Source: a virus. From it: 64,000 bases of DNA. The notes below the pieces were generated by a model that was given only the letters and a program-made list of their open reading frames with translations, made no database searches and was not told the origin of the DNA. The translations under genes were made by a program, and so were the position numbers. Position 1 is the first letter of the stretch. Every line of letters starts with the position of its first letter. Below, one piece after another: positions 16,936 through 24,604 of the stretch. Location of the stretch: positions 186,001 through 250,000 of IMG/VR virus record IMGVR_UViG_3300035212_003113, one strand, 5' to 3'.

Positions 16936-19227
16936 TCAGCTGCCTGAAGTCGGATGCGAACCCGGAAGGCCAAAGTTCGCTGTATAGCGAGCAACGCCTT
17001 TGGTTATGCGGAAATCATCTATATGCCCAAAATAGCCAGAAGTACCTGGATTTGTTGTGGAGACTGAGCCAATTACAAGTGGTTCGCCGTTAGATGGAAT
17101 TGTGCCACTTGCCGTACCAATTGCTGCAGAAGTGCCATTGACGTATAGGGTAAACGTGCCTCCACTCCTAACAAATGCCAGGTGCGTCCAAGTGTTTGCA
17201 GGGATAATATCACCAGTCGCCGCGCTTACGGCCCAACTGGTACCATTAGTTGTGGCATAGTAATACGCACGGTACGCATTAAGTGACGAGTTGAACTGCA
17301 AGAATCCTATAACACCTCCGTAAATACTAAGCGACTGTCTTTTACCAAACAGGTATTTTTGCGTCCCATTTGCAAGGCCGTTAATAGGATTAATCCACAT
17401 TTCAATTGTATAGTTTCCAGATCCAAATTCAAGACTCTGGCTTGAAGGAACAGATAGATAATCTCCAACGCCATCAAAATATAAACTCGAGCCGCCATAT
17501 CTGCTTTGTGCCGTGCTAATAAAGGCATTGCCGACTCGTGATACCGCAAAGGCATTGGCGCTGCTGTCAACAAACGACGTGCTGCCATTTGCCCCATCGG
17601 CCTTCATTAGCAGCGAGACGCTTGAGAAGTACGGGTCCGAGACTGGGTGGGAGCCCGGAGGCGTAAAGTTCGCAGTGTATCGGGCGATACCTTTGGTCAC
17701 ACGCAAGTCGTCTATGTAGCCGTTGAGGTCGTAGGTGTAGCCGGGGACAGATGTTCTGCCGACGAGCTGGGCGTGCGTTGTAGTTACATTCTGACTCGAC
17801 AGTGTTGTCGAGCCTATCAGTGCCCCGTTGAGAAAAAATCGCGTCAGAGTCCCTTGCCGAGATACTGCTGCGTGGTGCCACTGGTTTTGGGCAACCGTGG
17901 CAGGAGCGTTGAGCCCGCCCCCGCTACCGGACTGGTAGTTCTCAAAGCCTAGCCCAGTTCCGGTGGTTGACGAGTCGCCTAGTATGTAAAAGTTGTAGCC
18001 CATGGAGGATCCTGAAGGTGCAAAACATGAAAATATGGTCGCGATTCGCTGGTTGCCCGCACTCAGCGGCGAGTTTCCAGCGATAAAAAACCAGCACTCT
18101 ATGGTGAAGTTGCCAGTCCCGAAGCTGAACAGCGCGGAGTTTGCAATAGATAGGTTGTCCCCGCTGCCATCAAAATATGCACTGGATCCGCCGAACTTAC
18201 TCTGTGCGGTTCTAATCGCAGCATTACCAAGCCTTGAGATGGCAAGATTATTAGCGCTGCTATCGACAAACGACGTGCTGTTATTTGCCCCGTCAGCCTT
18301 AAGTAATAGCGAGACGTTTGCGAAGGATGCGTCCACAGCGTCCGCAACCGTAAGCGTGACCGTAGCTGCAGCAGAATTCGCCGTGCCATCGTTGACCCTG
18401 AAGGTAAAGCTGTCTGAGCCGGAATAGCCGCTATTCGGAGTATACGTCAGGCTTGGAGCCGTACCGGTCAAGGAGCCGTTGGCAGGATTCGTCACAACCG
18501 TGTACGTCAATGCGCTGCCTTCGACATCGCTGCCCGCCAGAGTTATTGCAGTTGCGGTGTCACGGTTCACCGATACGCTCTGGGCAGTAGCCGCAGGCGT
18601 GTCATTGACGGCAGTTACTGTGATGCTAACGGTAGCAGTAGAAGAGTTCACGTACCCGTCGTTAACGCGGAACGTAAAGCTGTCCGAGCCGTTGTAGTTC
18701 GCATTGGGCGTATAGACCAGGTTCGGGGCGTTACCCGTCAGCACGCCATTGCTTGGGCCGGCGACTACTGCGTAGGTCAGCGGATTTCCGTCGATATCAC
18801 TGCCTGTCAGGGTAATAGCAACGTAGCCGTCTTCGAGCACGCTGACGCTCTGGGCAGTAGCCTCAGGCGTGTCATTAACCGCAGTTACTGTTATTGAAAC
18901 AGTAGCCACGGCCGAATCTGCTGTACCATCATTAGCTTTGAACGTAAAGCTGTCCGAGCCGTTGTAGTTTGCGTTAGGCGTATAAGTCAGGCTCGGAGCG
19001 GAGCCACTTAGGACGCCATTAGTCGGGCCGTCAACTACTGTATAGGTCAGTATATCGCCATTTGCATCACTGGCAGTGAGCACGATGTTGGCCGCAGCAT
19101 CCTCAGATGTCGAGATGTTCTGGCCTACAACTACGGGAGCCACAGGGCCGGTACCAGGTAGAACTGTATCCGAAGTCTGAGAGGTCGATAGTATAGCTGG
19201 ACTTAATAAACCAAAATTACTGGGCAT
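16936..19227 (-). CDS. Large surface protein: three cadherin-like/Ig-like repeats plus two LamG/concanavalin-like domains
   Basis: 763 residues from ATG 19227, chosen because AGGGAG lies just upstream (a longer frame from 19338 has no SD). After a short N-terminus it has three tandem repeats of about 95 residues, each with the YTPN-YNGSDSFTFRVNDG pattern of bacterial cadherin-like repeats. Two LamG-type jelly-roll domains follow, each with SLLLKADGAN-type openings and FDGSGDNLSI-like strands, and each ending in a DDLRVTKGIARYT-type motif. Such proteins bind carbohydrates or calcium; a virion-exposed adhesin or host-binding protein is likely. No signal peptide. It is a single-gene minus-strand unit. 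Confidence 0.8.
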   Translation of the reverse strand: MPSNFGLLSPAILSTSQTSDTVLPGTGPVAPVVVGQNISTSEDAAANIVLTASDANGDILTYTVVDGPTNGVLSGSAPSLTYTPNANYNGSDSFTFKANDGTADSAVATVSITVTAVNDTPEATAQSVSVLEDGYVAITLTGSDIDGNPLTYAVVAGPSNGVLTGNAPNLVYTPNANYNGSDSFTFRVNDGYVNSSTATVSITVTAVNDTPAATAQSVSVNRDTATAITLAGSDVEGSALTYTVVTNPANGSLTGTAPSLTYTPNSGYSGSDSFTFRVNDGTANSAAATVTLTVADAVDASFANVSLLLKADGANNSTSFVDSSANNLAISRLGNAAIRTAQSKFGGSSAYFDGSGDNLSIANSALFSFGTGNFTIECWFFIAGNSPLSAGNQRIATIFSCFAPSGSSMGYNFYILGDSSTTGTGLGFENYQSGSGGGLNAPATVAQNQWHHAAVSRQGTLTRFFLNGALIGSTTLSSQNVTTTHAQLVGRTSVPGYTYDLNGYIDDLRVTKGIARYTANFTPPGSHPVSDPYFSSVSLLMKADGANGSTSFVDSSANAFAVSRVGNAFISTAQSRYGGSSLYFDGVGDYLSVPSSQSLEFGSGNYTIEMWINPINGLANGTQKYLFGKRQSLSIYGGVIGFLQFNSSLNAYRAYYYATTNGTSWAVSAATGDIIPANTWTHLAFVRSGGTFTLYVNGTSAAIGTASGTIPSNGEPLVIGSVSTTNPGTSGYFGHIDDFRITKGVARYTANFGLPGSHPTSGS

Positions 19228-19281
19228 TAATTCTCCCTGGATCACTGGCCTTGCACGAATTTTGCTTGGCCATACTGCAGT

Positions 19282-19291
19282 ATATTTAGTA
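19282..19291. promoter_or_regulatory. Shared AT-rich element in divergent intergenic region (copy 1)
   Basis: ATATTTAGTA occurs here and at 21712-21721, in both cases between a minus-strand gene and a plus-strand gene that diverge. Read on the minus strand (TACTAAATAT) it lies 55 and 40 bases before the start codons, a distance suitable for a promoter. It loosely resembles T4-type late promoters (TATAAATA). Two copies are weak evidence. Confidence 0.3.
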
Positions 19292-19305
19292 CCGTCGGCA
19301 GCTCC

Positions 19306-19325
19306 CGGCCGGGGTACCCCGGCCG
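19306..19325. promoter_or_regulatory. Perfect 20-bp GC-rich palindrome between divergent genes
   Basis: Bases 19306-19325 are fully self-complementary, centred on GGGGTACCCC. They lie between the start of the surface-protein gene (19227, minus) and the NUDIX gene (19377, plus). It could be an operator for a dimeric regulator or, as RNA, a hairpin without a T-run in either leader. Confidence 0.4.
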
Positions 19326-19376
19326 CAAAACCTATCATTGCAGGCGCATAGAGGTAATGTCAAAAGCCGGAGCACC

Positions 19377-19793
19377 ATGATTTTTTCGCTTTTCAAACGC
19401 GCCAGCCCAGCGGTAGCAGCCGGAGCAGTCATAATAGCAAACAACACTGGCAGGATACTGCTACAACTACGCGCACCATACCTCAGTGCCGGCGGAAAAT
19501 GGAGCCTGGTTGGCGGCGGAGTCGAGCCCGGAGAATCACCAGAACGCGCCATGTTTCGCGAAATCGCCGAAGAAACAGGCGCCGCATTAGAAGGCAAACC
19601 TCAGTACCTGCACACGTATGAGAAAAAAGACTTCAAATATCACAGCTACCTGCTGCGCATTCCAGAAGAGTTCGAACCAGTAGGCAACCAGGAGTCTGCC
19701 GAGCACCGGTGGGTAGATATTGACGACCTGCCCGAACCGCTTCATCCCGGGATGAAGCCCCTAATACCCATAATCCTTCTCGCAATAAAATAA
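19377..19793 (+). CDS. NUDIX hydrolase
   Basis: 138 residues from ATG 19377, preceded by a GGAG SD. The NUDIX box is complete at residues 47-69 (Gly-x5-Glu-x7-REIAEETGA). The family cleaves nucleoside diphosphates linked to another group; substrates range from oxidised dNTPs to ADP-ribose and RNA caps, and the sequence does not decide which. It is flanked by its own leader and terminator and stands as an isolated plus-strand gene within a reversed block. Confidence 0.9.
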   Translation: MIFSLFKRASPAVAAGAVIIANNTGRILLQLRAPYLSAGGKWSLVGGGVEPGESPERAMFREIAEETGAALEGKPQYLHTYEKKDFKYHSYLLRIPEEFEPVGNQESAEHRWVDIDDLPEPLHPGMKPLIPIILLAIK

Positions 19794-19820
19794 AACAGCC
19801 AGAAACCCGTCCGGCTTGCG

Positions 19821-19852
19821 GCCCGCAGATTGTTTGCGGGCTTCTTCTTTTT
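19821..19852 (+). terminator. Intrinsic terminator
   Basis: GCCCGCA / TGCGGGC stem with a seven-base loop and a T-rich tail, after the NUDIX gene. Confidence 0.85.
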
Positions 19853-19943
19853 ACCTGCCAGCCAAAATATGCCAGACCGCCGGCTATAAAATGTAATTCA
19901 ATACGAGATAGGTTAAGATTTTTATTAGCAGTCGAGGTGATTT

Positions 19944-20378
19944 ATTTCTAAGTCAAGCAATTCCCAGTATCTTTATCGCGAGGTCGTGGTCGACCCTGTT
20001 ATCCTTTCTACCGTTTATCTCAAAAACGCAACGTATAACATCAACGAAGTTGAGCTGATGGAAGAACTCAAAGAACTTCAGGATCGGCTGATTGCCAAGA
20101 TCAAAGAGGTCATTGATACGTGCTTGACCGAGAGGCAGCGCGAGGTGATGATACGGACGTATTTAGAGCAAAGAACGCAGATGGAAGTGGCAGACATGCT
20201 AGGGGTATGTCAGACGACTGTACATAAGATTATCTCTGGCAATATCGACTATTCCAACGGAGGGAGACGTTACGGCGGAGCGCTAAAGAAGATAAAGAAG
20301 ATCTGCGAAACTGATCAAGAAGTGGTGCAGATTCTCTCTCGTCTCGAGGAGATCAAGGGACTTCTGAGCGAAACCTAG
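19944..20378 (+). CDS. Sigma-70 region 4-like HTH regulator (possible ATT start)
   Basis: Small protein with an acidic helical N-terminal half and a region-4-type helix-turn-helix: LTERQREVMIRTYLEQ, then EVADMLGVCQTTVHKI. It would recognise a promoter -35 element or act as a phage sigma-like or transcription regulator; regions 2 and 3 are absent, so it is not a complete sigma factor. The frame is open from 19941. A good GAGGTGA SD at 19934-19940 points to ATT 19944 (144 residues), because the first GTG (19986, 130 residues) has an SD too close to it. The start is uncertain; the frame and stop are not. It precedes the virion genes and could control late transcription. Confidence 0.75.
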   Translation: MSKSSNSQYLYREVVVDPVILSTVYLKNATYNINEVELMEELKELQDRLIAKIKEVIDTCLTERQREVMIRTYLEQRTQMEVADMLGVCQTTVHKIISGNIDYSNGGRRYGGALKKIKKICETDQEVVQILSRLEEIKGLLSET

Positions 20379-20468
20379 CGCTTTCAGGTCTTCGTCTGGC
20401 CATTATTTCCTATTAAACATGAAACCACAGAGCCCGTGATCCGGTGAACGGTTGTTTGCAGACACCAA

Positions 20469-20495
20469 CAAAAAGCCCGCTTTGCGGCGGGCCAT
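20469..20495 (-). terminator. Intrinsic terminator (minus strand)
   Basis: GCCCGC / GCGGGC stem followed by five Ts on the minus strand. It lies directly after the decayed gene copy and nearly matches the terminator after the intact copy (21302-21322), so it was duplicated with it. The 90 bases between it and the sigma-like gene show nothing recognisable. Confidence 0.8.
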
Positions 20496-20497
20496 TT

Positions 20498-20641
20498 TCA
20501 TTCTTCTTCTACAGCAAGTCCTAGCAGTACGCCGTCAACCGCGTCTCCTTCACGCGCCAGTTCAGCTGCATAAAGCTTGTTCACTACCTTTACAGGACTA
20601 GAGAGTAAATCGGCCTTGCGAGCACTTGGGGTAAAAACAAC
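20498..20641 (-). pseudogene. Decayed 3' fragment, duplicate of the gene at 21331-21672
   Basis: In frame with TGA at 20498-20500, the minus strand reads ARKADLLSSPVKVVNKL and so on to GLAVEEE, about 40 residues clearly homologous to the C-terminus of the 113-residue protein encoded at 21331-21672 (ARKADLLTSLVKVANEL to GLAAVEE). An in-frame TAG (20642-20644) lies just upstream and no start codon with an SD exists, so only the 3' end remains. Its terminator is also conserved. Confidence 0.8.
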
Positions 20642-20653
20642 CTAGCCCGGTTG
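20633..20653 (-). terminator. Weak intrinsic terminator (minus strand)
   Basis: CAACC / GGTTG stem with six-base loop and five Ts on the minus strand, directly downstream of the stop codon of the 187-residue minus gene. Confidence 0.5.
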
Positions 20654-20654
20654 C

Positions 20655-21218
20655 TTATTTTTTGATCGTACTGAGCTCTGAACCTGCATGCCCTACCTTA
20701 CCAACGTTTATAGAGAACTTGCCCTCGTTGGTTTCAACATCCAGCGTATCACCGCTTTTTGCCCAAATAAGAATTGACTCTCCATGCTTGGTCTGTTCTG
20801 CTCCTTTTGCAGATGTTACAGTTACTTGTCCATCAGCTGAGTTATGTGTTAGAAAGAGTGCCATATAATTTGGAAAATACTCTACAGTTACGCTAGCAGA
20901 TTTGGTGGTTTCATCTTCTATTGGGACTATAGAGACGCCCCAGCCATGAGCATTTAGAAGTTTTAGAAGAGAATCGATTGTCCGTACTCCGTCTAGTGCA
21001 CCTGCGATCTGCATGCCGGGTAAAGAATGTCGGGTTTGTCCTTCTCCACCTTGTAGTGATGCGCCACAATGGGGGCAAACTTTTTCTTTGGCACCTGCAT
21101 CTACTGCAATTTTTTTAAACCGATCTCCGATATCCATGGCTAGGCGAGCATTTCGGGCATCACCCTTCTGTAGGAATTTCTGCGCAAGGTCATACGCAGC
21201 AGCAGTCTTTTTAAGCAT
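20655..21218 (-). CDS. Hypothetical protein with single CPHC motif
   Basis: Not recognised; 187 residues. The N-terminal 40 residues form a charged helical segment like those in the phage's virion proteins. A CPHC pair at about 48-51 is followed by a Gly-rich linker, then a mainly beta C-terminal domain (90-187). An AGAGG SD precedes the ATG. It lies between an intact minus gene and the decayed copy of that gene, as if inserted into, or duplicated with, a tandem pair. Confidence 0.65.
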   Translation of the reverse strand: MLKKTAAAYDLAQKFLQKGDARNARLAMDIGDRFKKIAVDAGAKEKVCPHCGASLQGGEGQTRHSLPGMQIAGALDGVRTIDSLLKLLNAHGWGVSIVPIEDETTKSASVTVEYFPNYMALFLTHNSADGQVTVTSAKGAEQTKHGESILIWAKSGDTLDVETNEGKFSINVGKVGHAGSELSTIKK

Positions 21219-21301
21219 AAGGAGCCTCTTTATTTGGGGCCCTTTGCCTGAGCCCGGTCAAACTTTCATATTTCTTATTTTCGGATTCATAGAAGCAACT
21301 G

Positions 21302-21322
21302 AAAAACCCGCTTCGCAGCGGG
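21302..21322 (-). terminator. Intrinsic terminator (minus strand)
   Basis: CCCGCT / AGCGGG stem with TCGC loop and five Ts on the minus strand, ending the gene at 21331-21672. Confidence 0.85.
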
Positions 21323-21330
21323 CTTTCAAT

Positions 21331-21672
21331 TCACTCTTCTACCGCAGCCAGCCCACGCAGTACACTATCAACTGCGTCTGCTTCGTTGGCCAATCCAGCT
21401 GCATCGAGCTCGTTCGCGACCTTTACGAGGCTAGTGAGCAGGTCGGCTTTACGAGCATTTAGGGCAAACTGAATCTGGCCTAATAGTTCTCGCTCGGCCT
21501 TTGTCAACTTCTTGTCGCCCTCTGCGCGCGCCTGGAGCTCCTTCTTTTTCTTTTTTAGAAGTGCGGTTGGGATCTTCTTGTCCGCAGGCACCTTGAGCTT
21601 TTTATGCAGCTCGCCCTTTTCCTCAAGATTAACGGCTCCCTGCATCCACTTGTTTTTTTTCTTAGCAGCCAC
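21331..21672 (-). CDS. Lys-rich protein with recurrent helical-hairpin motif
   Basis: 113 residues. The N-terminal 70 residues are very Lys-rich with a GELHKKL...KKIP segment that recurs, by my recollection, in small phage proteins. The C-terminus holds the helical motif VANELDAAGLANEADAVDSV found in many other proteins of this window (24605, 35602, 41972, 43483). Function unknown; a basic, helical virion or core-associated protein is plausible. Reversed relative to the virion operon, with its own terminator and a decayed duplicate at 20498-20641. Confidence 0.7.
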   Translation of the reverse strand: MAAKKKNKWMQGAVNLEEKGELHKKLKVPADKKIPTALLKKKKKELQARAEGDKKLTKAERELLGQIQFALNARKADLLTSLVKVANELDAAGLANEADAVDSVLRGLAAVEE

Positions 21673-21711
21673 TGCGCACCTCTATAAAATGATCTAGCGC
21701 ATTGCTTTGCA

Positions 21712-21721
21712 ATATTTAGTA
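21712..21721. promoter_or_regulatory. Shared AT-rich element in divergent intergenic region (copy 2)
   Basis: Second copy of ATATTTAGTA (see 19282-19291), 40 bases upstream of the minus gene starting at 21672 and 49 bases upstream of the plus gene starting at 21770. Candidate promoter element only. Confidence 0.3.
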
Positions 21722-21769
21722 GAGGGGCTGAACTGGCAGCCCTTGCTATTATTGAAGCAGTAGGAGCCC

Positions 21770-22522
21770 ATGAGCAACAAATTCCCTTTGTTTAAGACTG
21801 CTGGATCGGGGCTAAAGGCTGAGGCTGGCCTATCGGAGATTGCAGACAGCGTACTAGATAAGATAAAAGATCTTAGCGACAGTGATGCAGTCAAGACAAT
21901 AAAACAGTTGCCAAAGGACATCTATAACAAGCTATTTGGCGATGATGCCGACGAGCCTGTCAGTGATGACAAGCAGGCTCCGGCTCCTCCAAAGACAAAA
22001 AAGTATTATCAGCAGGTGCTCTCGGAGAGCGAGAAGAAGACGCCGGGTGGAAAGCCTATAACTGTCACAAAGCTGCAGACCATTCCTGGTCCCCCTGGAT
22101 CAGATGATGCTTTTTATGCACGAGTACTAAGTGGCATCGGCGCTCCTGTAACACCCGAGACAAAAAAATTTCTATATGCATGGAGAAAGGCAGAGGGAGG
22201 GATGGCTGCATTTAATCCATTTAATACCACAAGATCACTATCCGGCGAGACACTGACGAATTATAATAGCCACGGCGTAAAAAACTACCCCAGCGAAGAC
22301 CACGGGGTAGCTGCAACAATTGCCACGCTTCTGGGTGGAAAGTACAGTTCTATAGTGGATGCCCTCAGGGACCAGTCTCCTGGTGCCGCTATGCGTGCGG
22401 CGCAGGCATTGGCAAAGACTCCCTGGGGCACTGGTCGCGGAGTTATAAACGTACTGCGCAGCAAGCAGATCACTCGCATGCCAATTTACTGGCTACCTGA
22501 AGAAGGCAGTGCGCTGACCTAG
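21770..22522 (+). CDS. Muralytic transglycosylase/lysozyme-like virion protein
   Basis: 250 residues. The first 110 are charged and flexible. The C-terminal half has a lysozyme-like pattern seen in phage peptidoglycan hydrolases: FLYAWRKAEGG with Glu 142 as candidate catalytic residue, then NPFNTT, GVKNYPSEDHGVAAT, GGKYSSI and TPWGTG. It would cut glycan strands, as an endolysin or virion-associated enzyme. There is no signal peptide or transmembrane segment and no holin was found nearby. A strong GTAGGAG SD precedes the ATG; it opens the rightward virion block and is followed by its own terminator. Confidence 0.7.
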   Translation: MSNKFPLFKTAGSGLKAEAGLSEIADSVLDKIKDLSDSDAVKTIKQLPKDIYNKLFGDDADEPVSDDKQAPAPPKTKKYYQQVLSESEKKTPGGKPITVTKLQTIPGPPGSDDAFYARVLSGIGAPVTPETKKFLYAWRKAEGGMAAFNPFNTTRSLSGETLTNYNSHGVKNYPSEDHGVAATIATLLGGKYSSIVDALRDQSPGAAMRAAQALAKTPWGTGRGVINVLRSKQITRMPIYWLPEEGSALT

Positions 22523-22537
22523 ACAGGCTATTCATAT

Positions 22538-22560
22538 GATCGGTTAATTCCGATCTTTAT
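22538..22560 (+). terminator. Intrinsic terminator
   Basis: GATCGG / CCGATC stem with TTAATT loop followed by TTTATAT. Less GC-rich than other terminators in the window. Confidence 0.65.
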
Positions 22561-22630
22561 ATGTAAAATTACCTATTAATCCGGGAGCTCTATTTTGGCC
22601 ATAGGTCTAAATTACCGGTATTGGAGTAAC

Positions 22631-23110
22631 ATGAAGCTGGACATTGATTGGAATTCAATTGAGCAGGCGGTTCGGCCCTCAAAGCCTGCCACGCTGGACT
22701 TCTCAGCTGTTGGCAGCCAGTTTACAAAGGTAGCGTTTGACGTGTACAAGCGCACTGGCGAGGATTCGCTGTGGGAGCTTCGCGAGGCCGAGGACGGCCG
22801 CAAGATCCTGGTCGCTCTATATGAGGAATCAGAGGGCGAGACCGTTAAGACCGCATCTGCCTCTGAGTGGTCGGCACATGCCGACGCGTCGCGTCAATTT
22901 GTTACGCTAGCTTTCCAGGGCACTCCGGTCTACAAGTTCTCGTCCAAGGAGCACGGCTTTGATGAGGGCAGCGCAGCGCAGTTTGCTAACTACGTAGTTG
23001 CGCAGGCAAAGCAGCCCGACTTTATCGCAAAGATGGCATTCAGCCTTACCCCGGCTCGCCGGGCACACCTGCTAGGCATCGTCCGCAATCAGGGGAAAAC
23101 AAATGAGTGA
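22631..23110 (+). CDS. Hypothetical virion-region protein
   Basis: Not recognised; 159 residues from ATG 22631, chosen because TTGGAG lies just upstream (a TTG at 22595 lacks an SD). Acidic alpha/beta protein with a Ser/Ala-rich middle and a basic helical C-terminus. It overlaps the next gene by 8 bases, so the two are coupled; the next protein carries similar short beta segments. Confidence 0.65.
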   Translation: MKLDIDWNSIEQAVRPSKPATLDFSAVGSQFTKVAFDVYKRTGEDSLWELREAEDGRKILVALYEESEGETVKTASASEWSAHADASRQFVTLAFQGTPVYKFSSKEHGFDEGSAAQFANYVVAQAKQPDFIAKMAFSLTPARRAHLLGIVRNQGKTNE

Positions 23111-24602
23111 TATTAAGCACCAGCTTGATGCTTTTATTAAGGCTGCCTCTGCAGCGATTGTCGAAGACTCCAAAGATTATTTTATATCGGATGTACTCGG
23201 CCGCATTGAGACTGCCTATGGTCGTACAAAAGATGCCAGCCTGCATGCGCTTCACAACATCGTGAAGTCGCACAAGGACAGCGTAATCATCAGCCGCGCC
23301 GAACTGCGCAGCGGTTGGGAGCGCGTTGCTAGCCTTGGGCGTGCAGATGTGGTTCGCGACGAGATCGGCGACCTCCTGGGTGCCGCTGCTCCGGACACTG
23401 GTGTTGTGCGCAGCTCGGAAAAGACCGCAATGAATGCAGGTGGCGCTGCCATTGATATCTCGGTTGACGAGTCTGCCAAGTACGCAGCGCTATTTGGTGA
23501 GCACGTCGCCACCCGCTCTATCCGCAGTGGTGCCGATGCAGTGTCTGCCGAAATTCGCGACTATGGTCTTGACGCCAAGCTTACGCTGGCTGCCCAGGAT
23601 TCGCGCTTTGCTGTATTCGCAGCAGAGCTAAGCGATGGCAAGCGCACCGCCAGTGCACTGATTCCTGTTGAAGTAAAAAACGGCAACGTCCTGCTCCCGT
23701 CGGTATTCTTCGGCTCCACCTTTTCTGAATTTAATGCAGACAATCTCAACAAGTGGGCATCCGCTGGTGGTGCCGCATCGGTATCTGCCGTAGGCCTTCT
23801 GGATCATTTGAATAATCTTGCTGGTCCAGCGCTGGTCGAGGCCGGCAAGGCAGAGTGGGACGCCGGGATTGGCATTGCTGGCGGTACAGGCGTTGACCTT
23901 GGCCAGGCCGCTTCGCCTGTCCTAGCTAACGCAGAAGTTCCGGCCGAGCTCACTGCGGCTGCCCGTGATCTGGGTGGCACTGATTTCGAGCAGATCTTTA
24001 AAGAGGCTACTGTCAAGTGCGGCCAGGAGAAGCTTGCATCTGCTCGCCAGATGCTCGCCAATGAGCTGCGCTTTGCAAACGTTCGCCATGATAAGATTGT
24101 AGTCGACAGCGAGCTGGAGAACGGCATTCGCCTTGGCACGCATGTCCGCACGGCTGCTGGCAAACAGTACATAACCGTCCCAGTAGAATTTGATGGCAAG
24201 AGCGTACTGCTCCCCGGCTTCTTCCAGGCCGGCAACCGCGTACTTGAATTCTCGGATCACGCTCTGCACTCTGTTGCAGCAGATGGCGAGACGTCATTCC
24301 GGTCAATTGCAAGCAGCATGCGCACTGCTTCATTCTCTGACCTCTACAAAGTAGTCATCAAGAATGCTCAGTTTGGCAACCTAGCTGGTGCCGAAGAGGC
24401 GATGGCAGTTATCCTAGAAGAACATGGTGAAGAGCTCCATCGTCAGGCATTCCAGGATATGATCTCTGTCATTCAGAAGAGCGCCACCATGGAGCGTAAC
24501 GATTTCGACAAGTACGCAGCAGACCTGGCCGACGGCGGCAGCGAGACGGCTAATTATGTCTCTAACAAGGTAAACCTGGCCATGTTTGGCCTTCTGGATT
24601 GA
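23103..24602 (+). CDS. Probable virion structural protein with internal repeat
   Basis: 499 residues, no known family. Two related blocks are visible: about 155-220 (IPVEVKNGNVLLPSVFFG) and about 330-390 (VPVEFDGKSVLLPGFFQAG), each a beta-rich domain in front of an Asn/His helix, suggesting internal duplication. The N- and C-terminal parts are helical and the end carries a charged ADLADGG segment related to the recurrent helical motif. Coding bias toward C- and G-ending codons suggests high expression, as for a virion protein. Confidence 0.7.
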   Translation: MSDIKHQLDAFIKAASAAIVEDSKDYFISDVLGRIETAYGRTKDASLHALHNIVKSHKDSVIISRAELRSGWERVASLGRADVVRDEIGDLLGAAAPDTGVVRSSEKTAMNAGGAAIDISVDESAKYAALFGEHVATRSIRSGADAVSAEIRDYGLDAKLTLAAQDSRFAVFAAELSDGKRTASALIPVEVKNGNVLLPSVFFGSTFSEFNADNLNKWASAGGAASVSAVGLLDHLNNLAGPALVEAGKAEWDAGIGIAGGTGVDLGQAASPVLANAEVPAELTAAARDLGGTDFEQIFKEATVKCGQEKLASARQMLANELRFANVRHDKIVVDSELENGIRLGTHVRTAAGKQYITVPVEFDGKSVLLPGFFQAGNRVLEFSDHALHSVAADGETSFRSIASSMRTASFSDLYKVVIKNAQFGNLAGAEEAMAVILEEHGEELHRQAFQDMISVIQKSATMERNDFDKYAADLADGGSETANYVSNKVNLAMFGLLD

Positions 24603-24604
24603 TT

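Noticed and set aside
19228-19338. Longer start (19338) for the cadherin/LamG gene
   Set aside because: The extension covers the palindrome and has no SD, while ATG 19227 has AGGGAG at good spacing.
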